This document shows, in pieces, positions 43,229 to 51,623 of a stretch of 64,000 nt of DNA (its first letter is position 1; each line of letters begins with the position of its first letter). Source of the DNA: Pontixanthobacter aestiaquae (lineage in GTDB: Bacteria > Pseudomonadota > Alphaproteobacteria > Sphingomonadales > Sphingomonadaceae); assembly GCF_009827455.1 (NCBI RefSeq), contig NZ_WTYZ01000001.1:2241001-2305000 (forward strand), in the 5' to 3' direction. The notes beneath the pieces are model-generated. The model did no database searches, was not told where the DNA came from, and was given only the letters and a program-made list of their open reading frames with translations. A program made the position numbers and the translations under genes.

Positions 43229-44176
43229 CTATTCTGCAGCGAGCGGCTGGCCGCGAGAGCGCCCAAGTGCGGCAACTTCTTCGCCAATCACCCGCACCAA
43301 CCCTGCGAGACGCGCGCTTAATCCGGCCGTATCGGCTGACAGCGACGACATGTCTTTCTCAAGATACAGCGAGCGGCATATCTCCAACTGTATCGCATGG
43401 ATCGACCGCGCGGGCGCAGCATGGCGATCGAGCACATATCCGCCGGCGTAAGGTCGGTTATGGGCCGCTCTTCCCCCATCATCCGAGAGCGTGCGCAGCG
43501 CGCTAGCCACCAGTCGATCATCAGCCGAAGCGCCAAACCGGTCACCCAGCACGAATTGCGCAGGCAAATCATCATGATTGGCCTTCCTGAGCGGCGGCAT
43601 GGAGTGGAAATCAAGCAGCAGCGCCGCGCCCCATTGATCGCGCATTGTCTGCAAAGCGGAAGACAGCGCCGAATGATACGGCACGTGTACCTGGCGGATC
43701 CGTGCATCCAACTCCGCCTGCGATGTCATTTCCGACCATATCTCGCCCAATCCGGGAAGACGGCGCGGGATCAACCCCAGCCCGCTCCGCGCGCGGCGAT
43801 TTGCCAGCGAATGCCGTACCCCGTCAGGTCGTGAATCGGCGATCATATCCCAATCGACGTCATCGGTGGCACGGTTAAGATCGAGCATTGCGCGGGGCGC
43901 ATGTGCCACCAAAAAGCCTGCGCCCGTTTGCCGAGCGACGAGCGATCCCAGTTGGTCGACATGCCGATCTTCCAGCCGAATCGACGAATAGTCGGGTCTG
44001 CGCATCCGCTTGACCAGATGGTCCGGATAGACCCTGCCCGCATGCGGCACTGCGATAAGAACCGGGATTGGCAAATCGTCAGGCAGCTTCAGTGAGTAAG
44101 CAGGTTTACGCGTGCCCGGAATGATCCCGCCCTGATCTAAGCCAGCATCTACCTGGTTGTCGTTGTCCTGCGTCAT
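43229..44176 (-). CDS. N-formylglutamate amidohydrolase family protein
   Basis: A 315-aa zinc-dependent amidohydrolase. The opening PVLIAVPHAGRVYPDHL, RLEDRHVDQL, ARAMLDLNRA-type segment (RAMLDLNRATDDVDW) and ALLLDFHSMPP with YAGGYVLDRHA carry the family's metal ligands. N-formylglutamate amidohydrolase ends the five-step histidine degradation pathway, but no hut genes are near, so related amide substrates are possible. AAAGGGG lies three bases before the start. Confidence 0.9.
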   Translation of the reverse strand: MTQDNDNQVDAGLDQGGIIPGTRKPAYSLKLPDDLPIPVLIAVPHAGRVYPDHLVKRMRRPDYSSIRLEDRHVDQLGSLVARQTGAGFLVAHAPRAMLDLNRATDDVDWDMIADSRPDGVRHSLANRRARSGLGLIPRRLPGLGEIWSEMTSQAELDARIRQVHVPYHSALSSALQTMRDQWGAALLLDFHSMPPLRKANHDDLPAQFVLGDRFGASADDRLVASALRTLSDDGGRAAHNRPYAGGYVLDRHAAPARSIHAIQLEICRSLYLEKDMSSLSADTAGLSARLAGLVRVIGEEVAALGRSRGQPLAAE

Positions 44177-44289
44177 TAACCCCTTTGCTGAACGCTCTGC
44201 GTTGACGAGTCAAAACATTGCTGTGTCAAAGCTGGCCAACTGTCACAAAGCGAGGGATTTCTTAAGTCAATCGGACTATGAGGCTTCGC

Positions 44290-44679
44290 ATGACGGAATC
44301 AACAGCCCTACGTATCCTTCTGGCCGAGGATGAAGAAGCCATGCGCACCTATCTCGGGCGCGCTTTAGAAAAAGCCGGTTATGAGGTGGTTTCTGTCGAC
44401 CGCGGCACCGCAGCGGTTCCTTTGCTGGAGGCCGAGCATTTCGACCTACTTTTGTCGGACATTGTAATGCCCGAGATGGACGGGATCGAACTGGCGCAGC
44501 GCTGCAACGAGGTTAGCCCCGCGACCAAGGTGATGTTTATTACCGGCTTTGCTGCGGTCACGCTTAAGGCAAGCCGCGAACAGCCGACCGCAAAAGTGCT
44601 GTCCAAGCCGTTTCACCTGCGCGATCTCGTACTCGAAGTGGAACGCGTTTTCGAAGATCAGGCGCAAGCAAGCCTTTAA
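44290..44679 (+). CDS. cpdR: CpdR-like single-domain response regulator
   Basis: A 129-aa receiver domain: acidic pocket AEDEEAM near the N-terminus, phosphoacceptor D57 in LLSDIVMPEMDGIELA, the signalling Thr in MFITGFAAVTL and Lys in VLSKPFHLRDLVLEV. The last two segments match Caulobacter CpdR almost word for word. CpdR, when unphosphorylated, directs ClpXP to degrade CtrA and other substrates; it is phosphorylated through CckA and ChpT. A partial cckA gene lies at the right end of this window. I choose ATG at 44290, with GAGG seven bases upstream, over ATG at 44278. Confidence 0.94.
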   Translation: MTESTALRILLAEDEEAMRTYLGRALEKAGYEVVSVDRGTAAVPLLEAEHFDLLLSDIVMPEMDGIELAQRCNEVSPATKVMFITGFAAVTLKASREQPTAKVLSKPFHLRDLVLEVERVFEDQAQASL

Positions 44680-44766
44680 TCGCTTTCGAATCAATCACCC
44701 TCTTGCGCGGCTGATTGGCGGGCGCTAGAGGGCGCTCCTGCTGCTTTGGTAGCAAGATGATGGTGC

Positions 44767-44841
44767 GGGCGTATAGCTCAGTGGTAGAGCACTGTATTGA
44801 CATTGCAGGGGTCGGAAGTTCAACTCTTCCTACGCCCACCA
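44767..44841 (+). tRNA. tRNA-Val (anticodon GAC)
   Basis: Complete cloverleaf. Acceptor stem GGGCGTA/TACGCCC, D stem GCTC/GAGC, anticodon stem CTGTA/TGCAG with loop TTGACAT (anticodon GAC at 44799-44801), T stem GGAAG/CTTCC with loop TTCAACT, and encoded CCA (44839-44841). One G-T pair lies in the anticodon stem. Confidence 0.97.
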
Positions 44842-44850
44842 TCCCTCTCA

Positions 44851-44882
44851 AAGGCGTCGCGATTGCGGCGCCTTTTGTTTTT
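44851..44882 (+). terminator. Intrinsic terminator after tRNA-Val
   Basis: AAGGCGTCGC pairs with GCGGCGCCTT with one mismatch, followed by TTGTTTTT, ten bases after the tRNA. Confidence 0.85.
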
Positions 44883-44998
44883 GGCAATCCGCGAAAAACA
44901 AGTCTGCCGTTTTTCTGCTAATGCTGTCCGAAGCTTACAATACCGGTCGCCAAAGCCGGTTTTAATAGTCTTTACGGCGAATGTAGGGAGAGGCGCGA

Positions 44999-46444
44999 AT
45001 GTCAAAGAATATTCTGATTTTCTCCGACGGCACCGGTCAAATTGGAGGGCTGAAGCCCGATCAAAAATTGTCCAACGTCTACAAGATGTACCGGGCGATG
45101 CGACCGGGGCCTGACTCGCCCATCTCCTATGACAAGCAGATTGCCTATTATGACCCTGGTTTGGGCGCGGGCGAAGTTGAGGGCGTGTCGCTGAGGAAGA
45201 TACGCAACAAAGCCGAGGCAGCAATCGGTACCGGGATCGATGAAAATGTCATCGATTGCTATGAGAAAATTCTGGAATATTACAAACCAGGCGATCGCAT
45301 CTTCCTTTTTGGGTTTTCCCGAGGCGCTTATACCGTCAGAGTTCTCGCCAATGTGATGAATTTGTGCGGGATACCGACCCGTATGCCCGACTGGTCTCCC
45401 CTGCCCCCGCGCGGACCAAAGCTGAGAAAGATCGCCAGGCTCGCTGTGAAGTCGGTTTACGGTCATGGCGCGGGCAAACCGCGCGGTCAGCAACCCTTCC
45501 TCAGTCAGCGAGAAGAAAAGGGGCGGCGTTTCCGCAATGACTATGGCAGCGCACCTCCTCCAAGCGAAAACAATGTTCAGGGCAATGTGCAACCCGATTT
45601 CATCGGTGTGTTCGACACGGTTGCAGCGCTGGGAAACGCGCTGTTGTTCCGCCTATTTGCGGCGACCGTGCTCGTAGGGCTAGTGTTCACATACCTCACA
45701 CATAGCGAAGGGTGGAACGCTTGGTTTGTGTATTCTCTGGCCGCCTTCACCGGTCTCAGCAGCATTTGGTTGGCCAGAGTCGTATCCTCCCAAATCCGCT
45801 ATTTTGAACCCGATCCTGATAACCCTTTGTCGCTTTGGAAGCCGTGGGACTGGCTTGCAATCTACAGGAATACCCATTTGGCGCGGTGGAATAGACAAAA
45901 CTACGACAAGTGGCTCGACTCCGATGTCGGTTTCGCGCGCCATGCGCTTGCCATCGACGAAAGCCGGGCCGATTTTCCGCGTGTCGAATGGGGCAGCAGC
46001 GGCGAAGTAGCCAAGAATGCAGATAAAGAGCCCCAATGGCTGCACCAAGTCTGGTTCGCAGGCTGCCATAGCGACATTGGCGGCAGCTATCCCGAAGCGG
46101 AGTCGCGCCTGAGTGACATTTCGCTCGACTGGATGGTGCGGGAGCTCAGATCCTGCTTTTTCTCGGTTCAGTTGCAAGAGCACATGCTGCATATGTCACC
46201 CGACCCAAAGGGACAGCAGCATGAGGAGCGCATTCTCAAAAAGCTCGGGCCTATCCAGCTGAAGTGGAAGGTGAAGCCAAGGGAAGTTCATCCCGAGCAC
46301 AAGCTTCACTACTCTGTCATTCAGCGGTTAGAGACCGATCAGGTACGGCATCCCGAGGAAATCAAGCCATACCGACCTGAACAGTTGCGCAATCATCCTG
46401 ACGCGTCGCAATATTACCCGTCCAAACCGGTTTTGCGGAAATAG
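44999..46444 (+). CDS. DUF2235 alpha/beta-hydrolase with membrane segments
   Basis: A 481-aa protein of the DUF2235 family, which includes type VI phospholipase effectors (Tle1). It opens [12 protein letters not shown], has the nucleophile elbow GFSRGAY (Ser107), [13 protein letters not shown], and the histidine segment [14 protein letters not shown]. Two hydrophobic helices (about residues 212-232 and 240-262) interrupt the domain, so this form is membrane bound. No type VI secretion or immunity genes are adjacent, which argues for a housekeeping lipid hydrolase rather than a toxin. GGGAG lies nine bases before the ATG. Confidence 0.88.
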   Translation: MSKNILIFSDGTGQIGGLKPDQKLSNVYKMYRAMRPGPDSPISYDKQIAYYDPGLGAGEVEGVSLRKIRNKAEAAIGTGIDENVIDCYEKILEYYKPGDRIFLFGFSRGAYTVRVLANVMNLCGIPTRMPDWSPLPPRGPKLRKIARLAVKSVYGHGAGKPRGQQPFLSQREEKGRRFRNDYGSAPPPSENNVQGNVQPDFIGVFDTVAALGNALLFRLFAATVLVGLVFTYLTHSEGWNAWFVYSLAAFTGLSSIWLARVVSSQIRYFEPDPDNPLSLWKPWDWLAIYRNTHLARWNRQNYDKWLDSDVGFARHALAIDESRADFPRVEWGSSGEVAKNADKEPQWLHQVWFAGCHSDIGGSYPEAESRLSDISLDWMVRELRSCFFSVQLQEHMLHMSPDPKGQQHEERILKKLGPIQLKWKVKPREVHPEHKLHYSVIQRLETDQVRHPEEIKPYRPEQLRNHPDASQYYPSKPVLRK

Positions 46445-46553
46445 GACAACATGCCGATCCCCGCCAGCCAATAGCCACCTTGCCTCTCTGCCCGCCTCTG
46501 CTAAAGCGCGCTCACACCCTAAACGCAGGCCCAAAACAGAGGCAAAATACCCC

Positions 46554-47768
46554 ATGGCGAAAATCACCGTGAAGAACCCCGTCGTCGAGCTCGACGGCGA
46601 TGAAATGACCAAGATTATCTGGCAGTGGATCCGCGAACGTTTGATCCTGCCCTATCTCGACATCGATCTGAAATATTATGATCTGTCGATTGAGAAGCGC
46701 GACGAAACCGATGACCAGATTACGGTGGACGCGGCTAACGCCATCAAAGAACACGGCGTTGGCGTAAAATGTGCAACTATCACTCCCGACGAAGCCCGCG
46801 TTGAGGAGTTCGATCTCAAGAAAATGTGGCGCTCGCCCAACGGCACAATCCGCAATATCCTCGGCGGCGTTGTATTCCGTGAGCCCATCGTGATCGACAA
46901 CGTTCCGCGCTTGGTGCCCGGTTGGACCGACCCGATCGTGGTTGGCCGTCACGCCTTTGGTGACCAGTACCGCGCCACTGACACGCTGATCCCTGGTGCA
47001 GGCAAGCTGCGCCTCGTGTTCGAGGGTGCCGACGGGAAGAATATCGATCTCGATGTATTCGAATTCGAACAGCCTGGTGTCGCGATGGCGATGTACAACC
47101 TCGACGATTCGATCCGCGATTTTGCCCGTGCCAGCTTCCAATACGGCTTGGACCGCAAATGGCCCGTCTACCTGTCGACCAAGAACACCATCCTCAAGAA
47201 GTATGATGGCCGCTTCAAAGACCTGTTCGAAGAAATCTTCGAAGCCGAGTATAAAGCCGATTTCGAGAAAGCCGGCATCACGTACGAGCATCGTCTGATC
47301 GACGACATGGTCGCAGCGGCTCTGAAATGGAGCGGCAAGTTCGTTTGGGCCTGTAAGAACTATGACGGCGACGTCCAGTCGGACATCGTTGCACAGGGCT
47401 TCGGCTCGCTCGGTCTGATGACGTCAGTTCTGATGACACCCGACGGGAAAACCGTGGAAGCGGAAGCTGCACACGGAACCGTCACCCGCCACTATCGCCA
47501 GCACGAGCAAGGCAAGGCGACATCCACCAATCCGATCGCGTCGATCTTCGCGTGGACCCGCGGCTTGATGTATCGCGGCAAGTTCGACGGCACGCCTGAG
47601 GTTGTGGAATTTGCAGAAACGCTCGAGCGTGTCTGCATCGAAACCGTCGAGAAAGGCCAAATGACCAAAGACCTCGCACTGCTGATCGGACCGCAACAAA
47701 ACTGGCTGACCACCGAGCAATTCTTCGAGGCGATTGTTACCAATCTCGAGAAGGAAATGGCTGCGTAA
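46554..47768 (+). CDS. icd: NADP-dependent isocitrate dehydrogenase
   Basis: TCA cycle enzyme, 404 aa, of the homodimeric type shared by alphaproteobacteria and eukaryotic IDH1/2. It opens [20 protein letters not shown], with the substrate-binding [13 protein letters not shown], the metal-binding [20 protein letters not shown] region and NADP-site residues in [21 protein letters not shown] possible promoter upstream has TTGCCT at 46480 and GCTAAAGC at 46498-46505. A clear terminator follows the gene. Confidence 0.97.
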   Translation: MAKITVKNPVVELDGDEMTKIIWQWIRERLILPYLDIDLKYYDLSIEKRDETDDQITVDAANAIKEHGVGVKCATITPDEARVEEFDLKKMWRSPNGTIRNILGGVVFREPIVIDNVPRLVPGWTDPIVVGRHAFGDQYRATDTLIPGAGKLRLVFEGADGKNIDLDVFEFEQPGVAMAMYNLDDSIRDFARASFQYGLDRKWPVYLSTKNTILKKYDGRFKDLFEEIFEAEYKADFEKAGITYEHRLIDDMVAAALKWSGKFVWACKNYDGDVQSDIVAQGFGSLGLMTSVLMTPDGKTVEAEAAHGTVTRHYRQHEQGKATSTNPIASIFAWTRGLMYRGKFDGTPEVVEFAETLERVCIETVEKGQMTKDLALLIGPQQNWLTTEQFFEAIVTNLEKEMAA

Positions 47769-47790
47769 GCATCCAGTCTCATGAATCAGC

Positions 47791-47826
47791 AAGGGCGAGC
47801 ATCGGGCAACCGGTGTTCGCCCTTTT
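47791..47826 (+). terminator. Intrinsic terminator after icd
   Basis: AAGGGCGA pairs with TCGCCCTT around an inner GCATCGG/CCGGTGT loop, ending in TTTT. Confidence 0.85.
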
Positions 47827-47910
47827 CATATCATCAGTCAGCGCTGTCCGGCGGAACATTCATCCGCTAGATACGCTGATGGACAAACCACAGCATCAGC
47901 AAGGCCATTT

Positions 47911-49569
47911 GTGACCACCAAGAAAACTCCGCCCGCGAAACGCACCGTCCGCAAATCGACCGAGAAATTCGGCAAGCGCCGGTTGGAAGTCCGCCAGGCC
48001 ATGGCGAAGGATGTGCGCGGGATTTCTGCTCTCGTCCGCCGAGCCTATGATGATTTGCCAGCATACACACAGGGCGAAATTCGCGGACAGATCAACAACT
48101 TTCCCGAAGGCTGCTTTGTCGCGCTGCTCGATGACACGCTCGTTGGCTATTGCGCATCGATGCAATTGCCAGAGCCGGTGGTGTTTGCCGATCACGACTG
48201 GGATGAAATTTCGGGCAATGGCTATGGCAGCCGTCACGATCCGACGGGCGACTGGCTCTATGGCTACGAAATGTGCGTCGATCCCAAAGTGCGCGGCGTG
48301 CGCATAGGACGGAGGCTTTATGAAGAGCGCCGGGCCCTTGCCGAAGAACGCGATCTGACCGGGATCGTGTTCGGCGGGCGGATGCCACATTACAAACGCC
48401 ACAAACGCAAAGTCGAGAGCCCTCAGGATTACCTTGATCAGGTGCTCGCCGGAAAGATCCATGATCCGGTACTGCGCTTCCAACTCGCCAACGGATTCGA
48501 GCCTGACCGTATCCTTGAAAACTATCTGCCTGAAGACAAACGTTCCGAAGGCAACGCCGTAATGATGGTGTGGCGCAATCCCTATGTGGAGCGCGATCAG
48601 CCGGTAAAAAAACGCCTGCCGCGCGGGGTCGAAGCAGTCCGCGTCGCGACCTGCCAATTGCAGGCGCGCGCTGTGAAAGACTATGCCGAGTTCCTCAAAG
48701 CTATCGAATATTTTGTCGATGTTGCAAGCGATTACGAGTCGGACTTCATCGTCTTTCCAGAGCTGTTTACGCTCATGCTGTTGAGCTTCGAGGAGAAGGA
48801 GCTCTCTCCGGTCGAAGCCATCGAACGCCTGTCCGAATACACGCCGCGCCTGAAAACGGACATTGCCGACTTCGCCATGCGCTATAACATCAACATCATC
48901 GCTGGATCGCATCCGACGCGAATGGATGACGGGGACATCCACAATGTCGCCTATGTCTGTCTGCGCGACGGATCGGTGCATGAGCAGGAGAAGATCCACC
49001 CCACGCCCAACGAGCGCTACTGGTGGAACATAAAGGGCGGCGATTCCATCGACGTCATCCAGACTGATTGCGGGCCGATCGGCGTGCAGATCTGTTACGA
49101 TAGTGAATTTCCCGAACTCTCTCGCCGGTTAGCCGATGAGGGCGCGCGGATCATTTTCGTTCCGTTCTGCACCGACAGCCGCCAAGGCTATCTCCGCGTC
49201 CGCTATTGCGCGCAGGCCCGCGCCATCGAGAACCAATGTTACGTGGTTCTATCCGGCAATGTCGGCAATCTGCCTAATGTCGCCAATATGGATATTCAAT
49301 ACGCACAAAGCTGTATCCTGACGCCGTGCGATTTCCCTTTCGCGCGCGACGGCATTGCCGCCGAAGCCAGCGAAAACGTCGAAACGCTGACAATCAGCGA
49401 TATCAACCTTGCGGATTTGAGCTGGGCGCGCGCCGAGGGCACCGTGCGCAATCTCGCCGACCGGCGCTTCGACCTCTACCGCATCGAATGGGACGATGAA
49501 GGCAAGCACAAAGGCCGTCACCGCCCTCGCCGCGAGCCTATCGGCACTTCGACTGCCGGAGGTGGATGA
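47911..49569 (+). CDS. GNAT acetyltransferase-nitrilase fusion
   Basis: A 552-aa two-domain protein. Residues about 25-180 form a GNAT N-acetyltransferase (LVGYCASMQLPEPVVF, the acetyl-CoA loop VRGVRIGRRLYEERR); residues about 215-510 form a carbon-nitrogen hydrolase with the triad E284 (FPELFT), K361 (EKIHPTP) and C395 (QICYDSEFPE). This fusion is a recognised bacterial family without a firmly assigned reaction; a link to amidated or acylated amine metabolism is a guess. The start codon is GTG, placed before MTTKKTPPAKRTVRKS, a basic lead that is likely disordered. Confidence 0.9.
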   Translation: MTTKKTPPAKRTVRKSTEKFGKRRLEVRQAMAKDVRGISALVRRAYDDLPAYTQGEIRGQINNFPEGCFVALLDDTLVGYCASMQLPEPVVFADHDWDEISGNGYGSRHDPTGDWLYGYEMCVDPKVRGVRIGRRLYEERRALAEERDLTGIVFGGRMPHYKRHKRKVESPQDYLDQVLAGKIHDPVLRFQLANGFEPDRILENYLPEDKRSEGNAVMMVWRNPYVERDQPVKKRLPRGVEAVRVATCQLQARAVKDYAEFLKAIEYFVDVASDYESDFIVFPELFTLMLLSFEEKELSPVEAIERLSEYTPRLKTDIADFAMRYNINIIAGSHPTRMDDGDIHNVAYVCLRDGSVHEQEKIHPTPNERYWWNIKGGDSIDVIQTDCGPIGVQICYDSEFPELSRRLADEGARIIFVPFCTDSRQGYLRVRYCAQARAIENQCYVVLSGNVGNLPNVANMDIQYAQSCILTPCDFPFARDGIAAEASENVETLTISDINLADLSWARAEGTVRNLADRRFDLYRIEWDDEGKHKGRHRPRREPIGTSTAGGG

Positions 49570-49618
49570 AGCGCAATGCTGTCGTGACAGCGCAACGTTG
49601 AACGCCTAAGCATCCCTC

Positions 49619-51376
49619 ATGGCCGGGGAAATCGACACATCATCAATGGGCGACGCGCTGGTCATCCTAGGCGCTGCCGGATTGGTGATACCGGTATTCA
49701 CCCGCTTTCGCATTACACCGGTCATAGGCTTTATTCTGATCGGTGTAGCCGTCGGCCCTTTTGGCCTTGGTAAGCTGATATACGACATACCCTGGCTCAG
49801 TTACGTCACGATCACCGATCCCGAGGCGCTGGAGCCCTTTGCCGAATTCGGTATTATCCTGTTGCTGTTCACCATCGGGCTCGAGCTGTCGTTCAAGCGA
49901 TTGTGGCAAATGCGCAAGCTGGTCTTCGGCCTGGGCGCGCTCGAGCTCCTGATAATCGGGACGTCTCTGGCGATTGTCCTGGCAATGATGGGGCAATATT
50001 GGACCGGCGCGATGGCGCTGGGCCTGGCACTGGCATTCTCCTCGACCGCGATTGTGCTGCCAATTTCAGGCACGACGTCACCGGTGGGCCGCGCAGCACT
50101 CTCGATGCTGCTGTTCGAAGATATTATGATCGTTCCGATCATCTTCATCCTCGGCGCACTCGGGCCAGCAGCGCAAGATGGCGGCTGGGAAGGTCTGGTC
50201 ACAATCTTATGGCAAGGTGGTTTGGTGGTTGTGGCGCTGCTTGTGCTTGGCCGGATTGCCTTGCCCCGCTTGTTTGCACAGGCTGCCCGTACCAAAAGCC
50301 CTGAACTGTTCTTGGCCGCTAGCCTGTTGGTCGTTATCGGTGCCAGCCTCGCCACATCCGTCGTGGGTCTTTCGCCAATTGTCGGCGCGATCATCGCCGG
50401 TCTGCTGATTGCAGAAACCGAATATCACAGCGAAGTCGAAGGCATTATCGAGCCGTTCAAAGGCCTCGCTCTGGGTATCTTCCTTATTACCGTCGGCATG
50501 AGCATCGACCTGGCGACCATCTGGGATAATCTCGGTTCCATTTTGACTGCGGTGGTCTTGGTTCTGGTATTCAAGGCCGCCGTCACCGGCTTCTTGCTGC
50601 GCATGATGGGCGCGCGGCGTAGCACAGCTGCGGAGACGGGCATCCTTATGGCCAGCCCATCGGAAACGACTTTGATCGTGCTTGCTGCCGCCAGCGCCGC
50701 CGCATTGATCCAGCCCGGGACCGCCCAATTCTGGCAAATTGTAACCGCGATTGGCCTTACGGTCACGCCGTTACTCGCACGGCTGGGCCGCGTCATAGCC
50801 CGCCGCGTCGAGCCGGCACCCGAACTGGAAGAGATCGACCACAGCACGCCTCCGGTGATCATCATCGGTATCGGCCGCGTCGGGCGGCTCATCGCACAAA
50901 TGCTCGACAAGCATGAACGGCCTTATCTGGCGGTCGATTCCGATGCAGATCTTATCGAATACGCCAAACGCAAAGGTTACCGCGCGACATTTGGCGACGC
51001 TGCACGCGGCGATGCAATGAACCGCCTTGGAATGGACCGGTCGCCAGCAGTGGTCCTGACTATGGACGAACCAGTCCTTGCAGAAAGGCTGACCCGCAAG
51101 CTGCGCAAAGAGTATCCTGACCTGCTCATCGTTGCCCGCGCGCGCGATACAACGCATGCGGCAGAACTCTACCGCGCTGGCGCAAGCCATGCGATCCCGG
51201 AGAGTCTGGAAGCATCGTTACAACTCTCAGAAGCGGTGCTGGTTGACATTGGTGTTGCCATGGGTCCGGTGATTGCGTCGATTCATGAAAAGCGCGACGA
51301 ATACCGAGCGAAGATCGAGCAAGAAGGCGCGCTGGACTATAAGCCACAGCTGCGCACCAGCACTTTGGAAAACTAA
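49619..51376 (+). CDS. CPA2-type cation:proton antiporter with RCK domain
   Basis: A 585-aa membrane protein with about 12 hydrophobic segments to residue 390 (KefB/YbaL type), then a TrkA-N nucleotide-binding domain from about residue 410 (VIIIGIGRVGRLIAQML, VDSDADLIEYAKRKGYRATF). The conserved transport-site segment is LALAFSSTAIVLPI, and GLLIAETEYHSEVE follows helix 8. KefB/KefC proteins export potassium in exchange for protons and are gated by glutathione adducts; the gating residues are not certain here. It lacks a KefF/KefG partner nearby. Confidence 0.92.
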   Translation: MAGEIDTSSMGDALVILGAAGLVIPVFTRFRITPVIGFILIGVAVGPFGLGKLIYDIPWLSYVTITDPEALEPFAEFGIILLLFTIGLELSFKRLWQMRKLVFGLGALELLIIGTSLAIVLAMMGQYWTGAMALGLALAFSSTAIVLPISGTTSPVGRAALSMLLFEDIMIVPIIFILGALGPAAQDGGWEGLVTILWQGGLVVVALLVLGRIALPRLFAQAARTKSPELFLAASLLVVIGASLATSVVGLSPIVGAIIAGLLIAETEYHSEVEGIIEPFKGLALGIFLITVGMSIDLATIWDNLGSILTAVVLVLVFKAAVTGFLLRMMGARRSTAAETGILMASPSETTLIVLAAASAAALIQPGTAQFWQIVTAIGLTVTPLLARLGRVIARRVEPAPELEEIDHSTPPVIIIGIGRVGRLIAQMLDKHERPYLAVDSDADLIEYAKRKGYRATFGDAARGDAMNRLGMDRSPAVVLTMDEPVLAERLTRKLRKEYPDLLIVARARDTTHAAELYRAGASHAIPESLEASLQLSEAVLVDIGVAMGPVIASIHEKRDEYRAKIEQEGALDYKPQLRTSTLEN

Positions 51377-51429
51377 CTTCTCGAAACAATTCAGCCGATT
51401 GCGCGTTGTTCTCCCGAAGGAGAATTATA

Positions 51430-51603
51430 ATGAGTGATAAGAGCAATCCCGCCGAACCCCGGTCAAATGACGAAAAGTTCAAGCCGCAAAACGTTCAGGA
51501 TGAAAGCCACGGCAGCGTCACCAGCGGTGGCCGCAATGAGCGCAATATGGACGACGTCTCGCGCGGCAGCGAATCCAAGACCTCGATCAAGAAGCCCAGG
51601 TAA
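51430..51603 (+). CDS. Small hydrophilic protein of unknown function
   Basis: A 57-aa, highly charged, glycine/serine/asparagine-rich product with no aromatic residue except one Phe and no predicted fold (MSDKSNPAEPRSNDEKFKP at the start). The ribosome binding site GAAGGAGAATTATA is very strong, which supports translation. Such proteins in sphingomonads often respond to stress, but no function is assigned. It is the last + strand gene before the convergent alaS. Confidence 0.65.
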   Translation: MSDKSNPAEPRSNDEKFKPQNVQDESHGSVTSGGRNERNMDDVSRGSESKTSIKKPR

Positions 51604-51623
51604 TTAAGTAACTGCCATAAATA

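Noticed and set aside
44767..44841. tRNA as phage or island attachment site
   Set aside because: No integrase and no repeated tRNA 3' end found nearby; the neighbours are core genes.
44999..46444. Type VI secretion effector
   Set aside because: Membrane helices inside the protein and no VgrG, PAAR, Hcp or immunity gene nearby.
47896..48999. Open frame of 367 codons opposite the GNAT-nitrilase gene
   Set aside because: Antisense shadow; the + strand frame carries all catalytic motifs.
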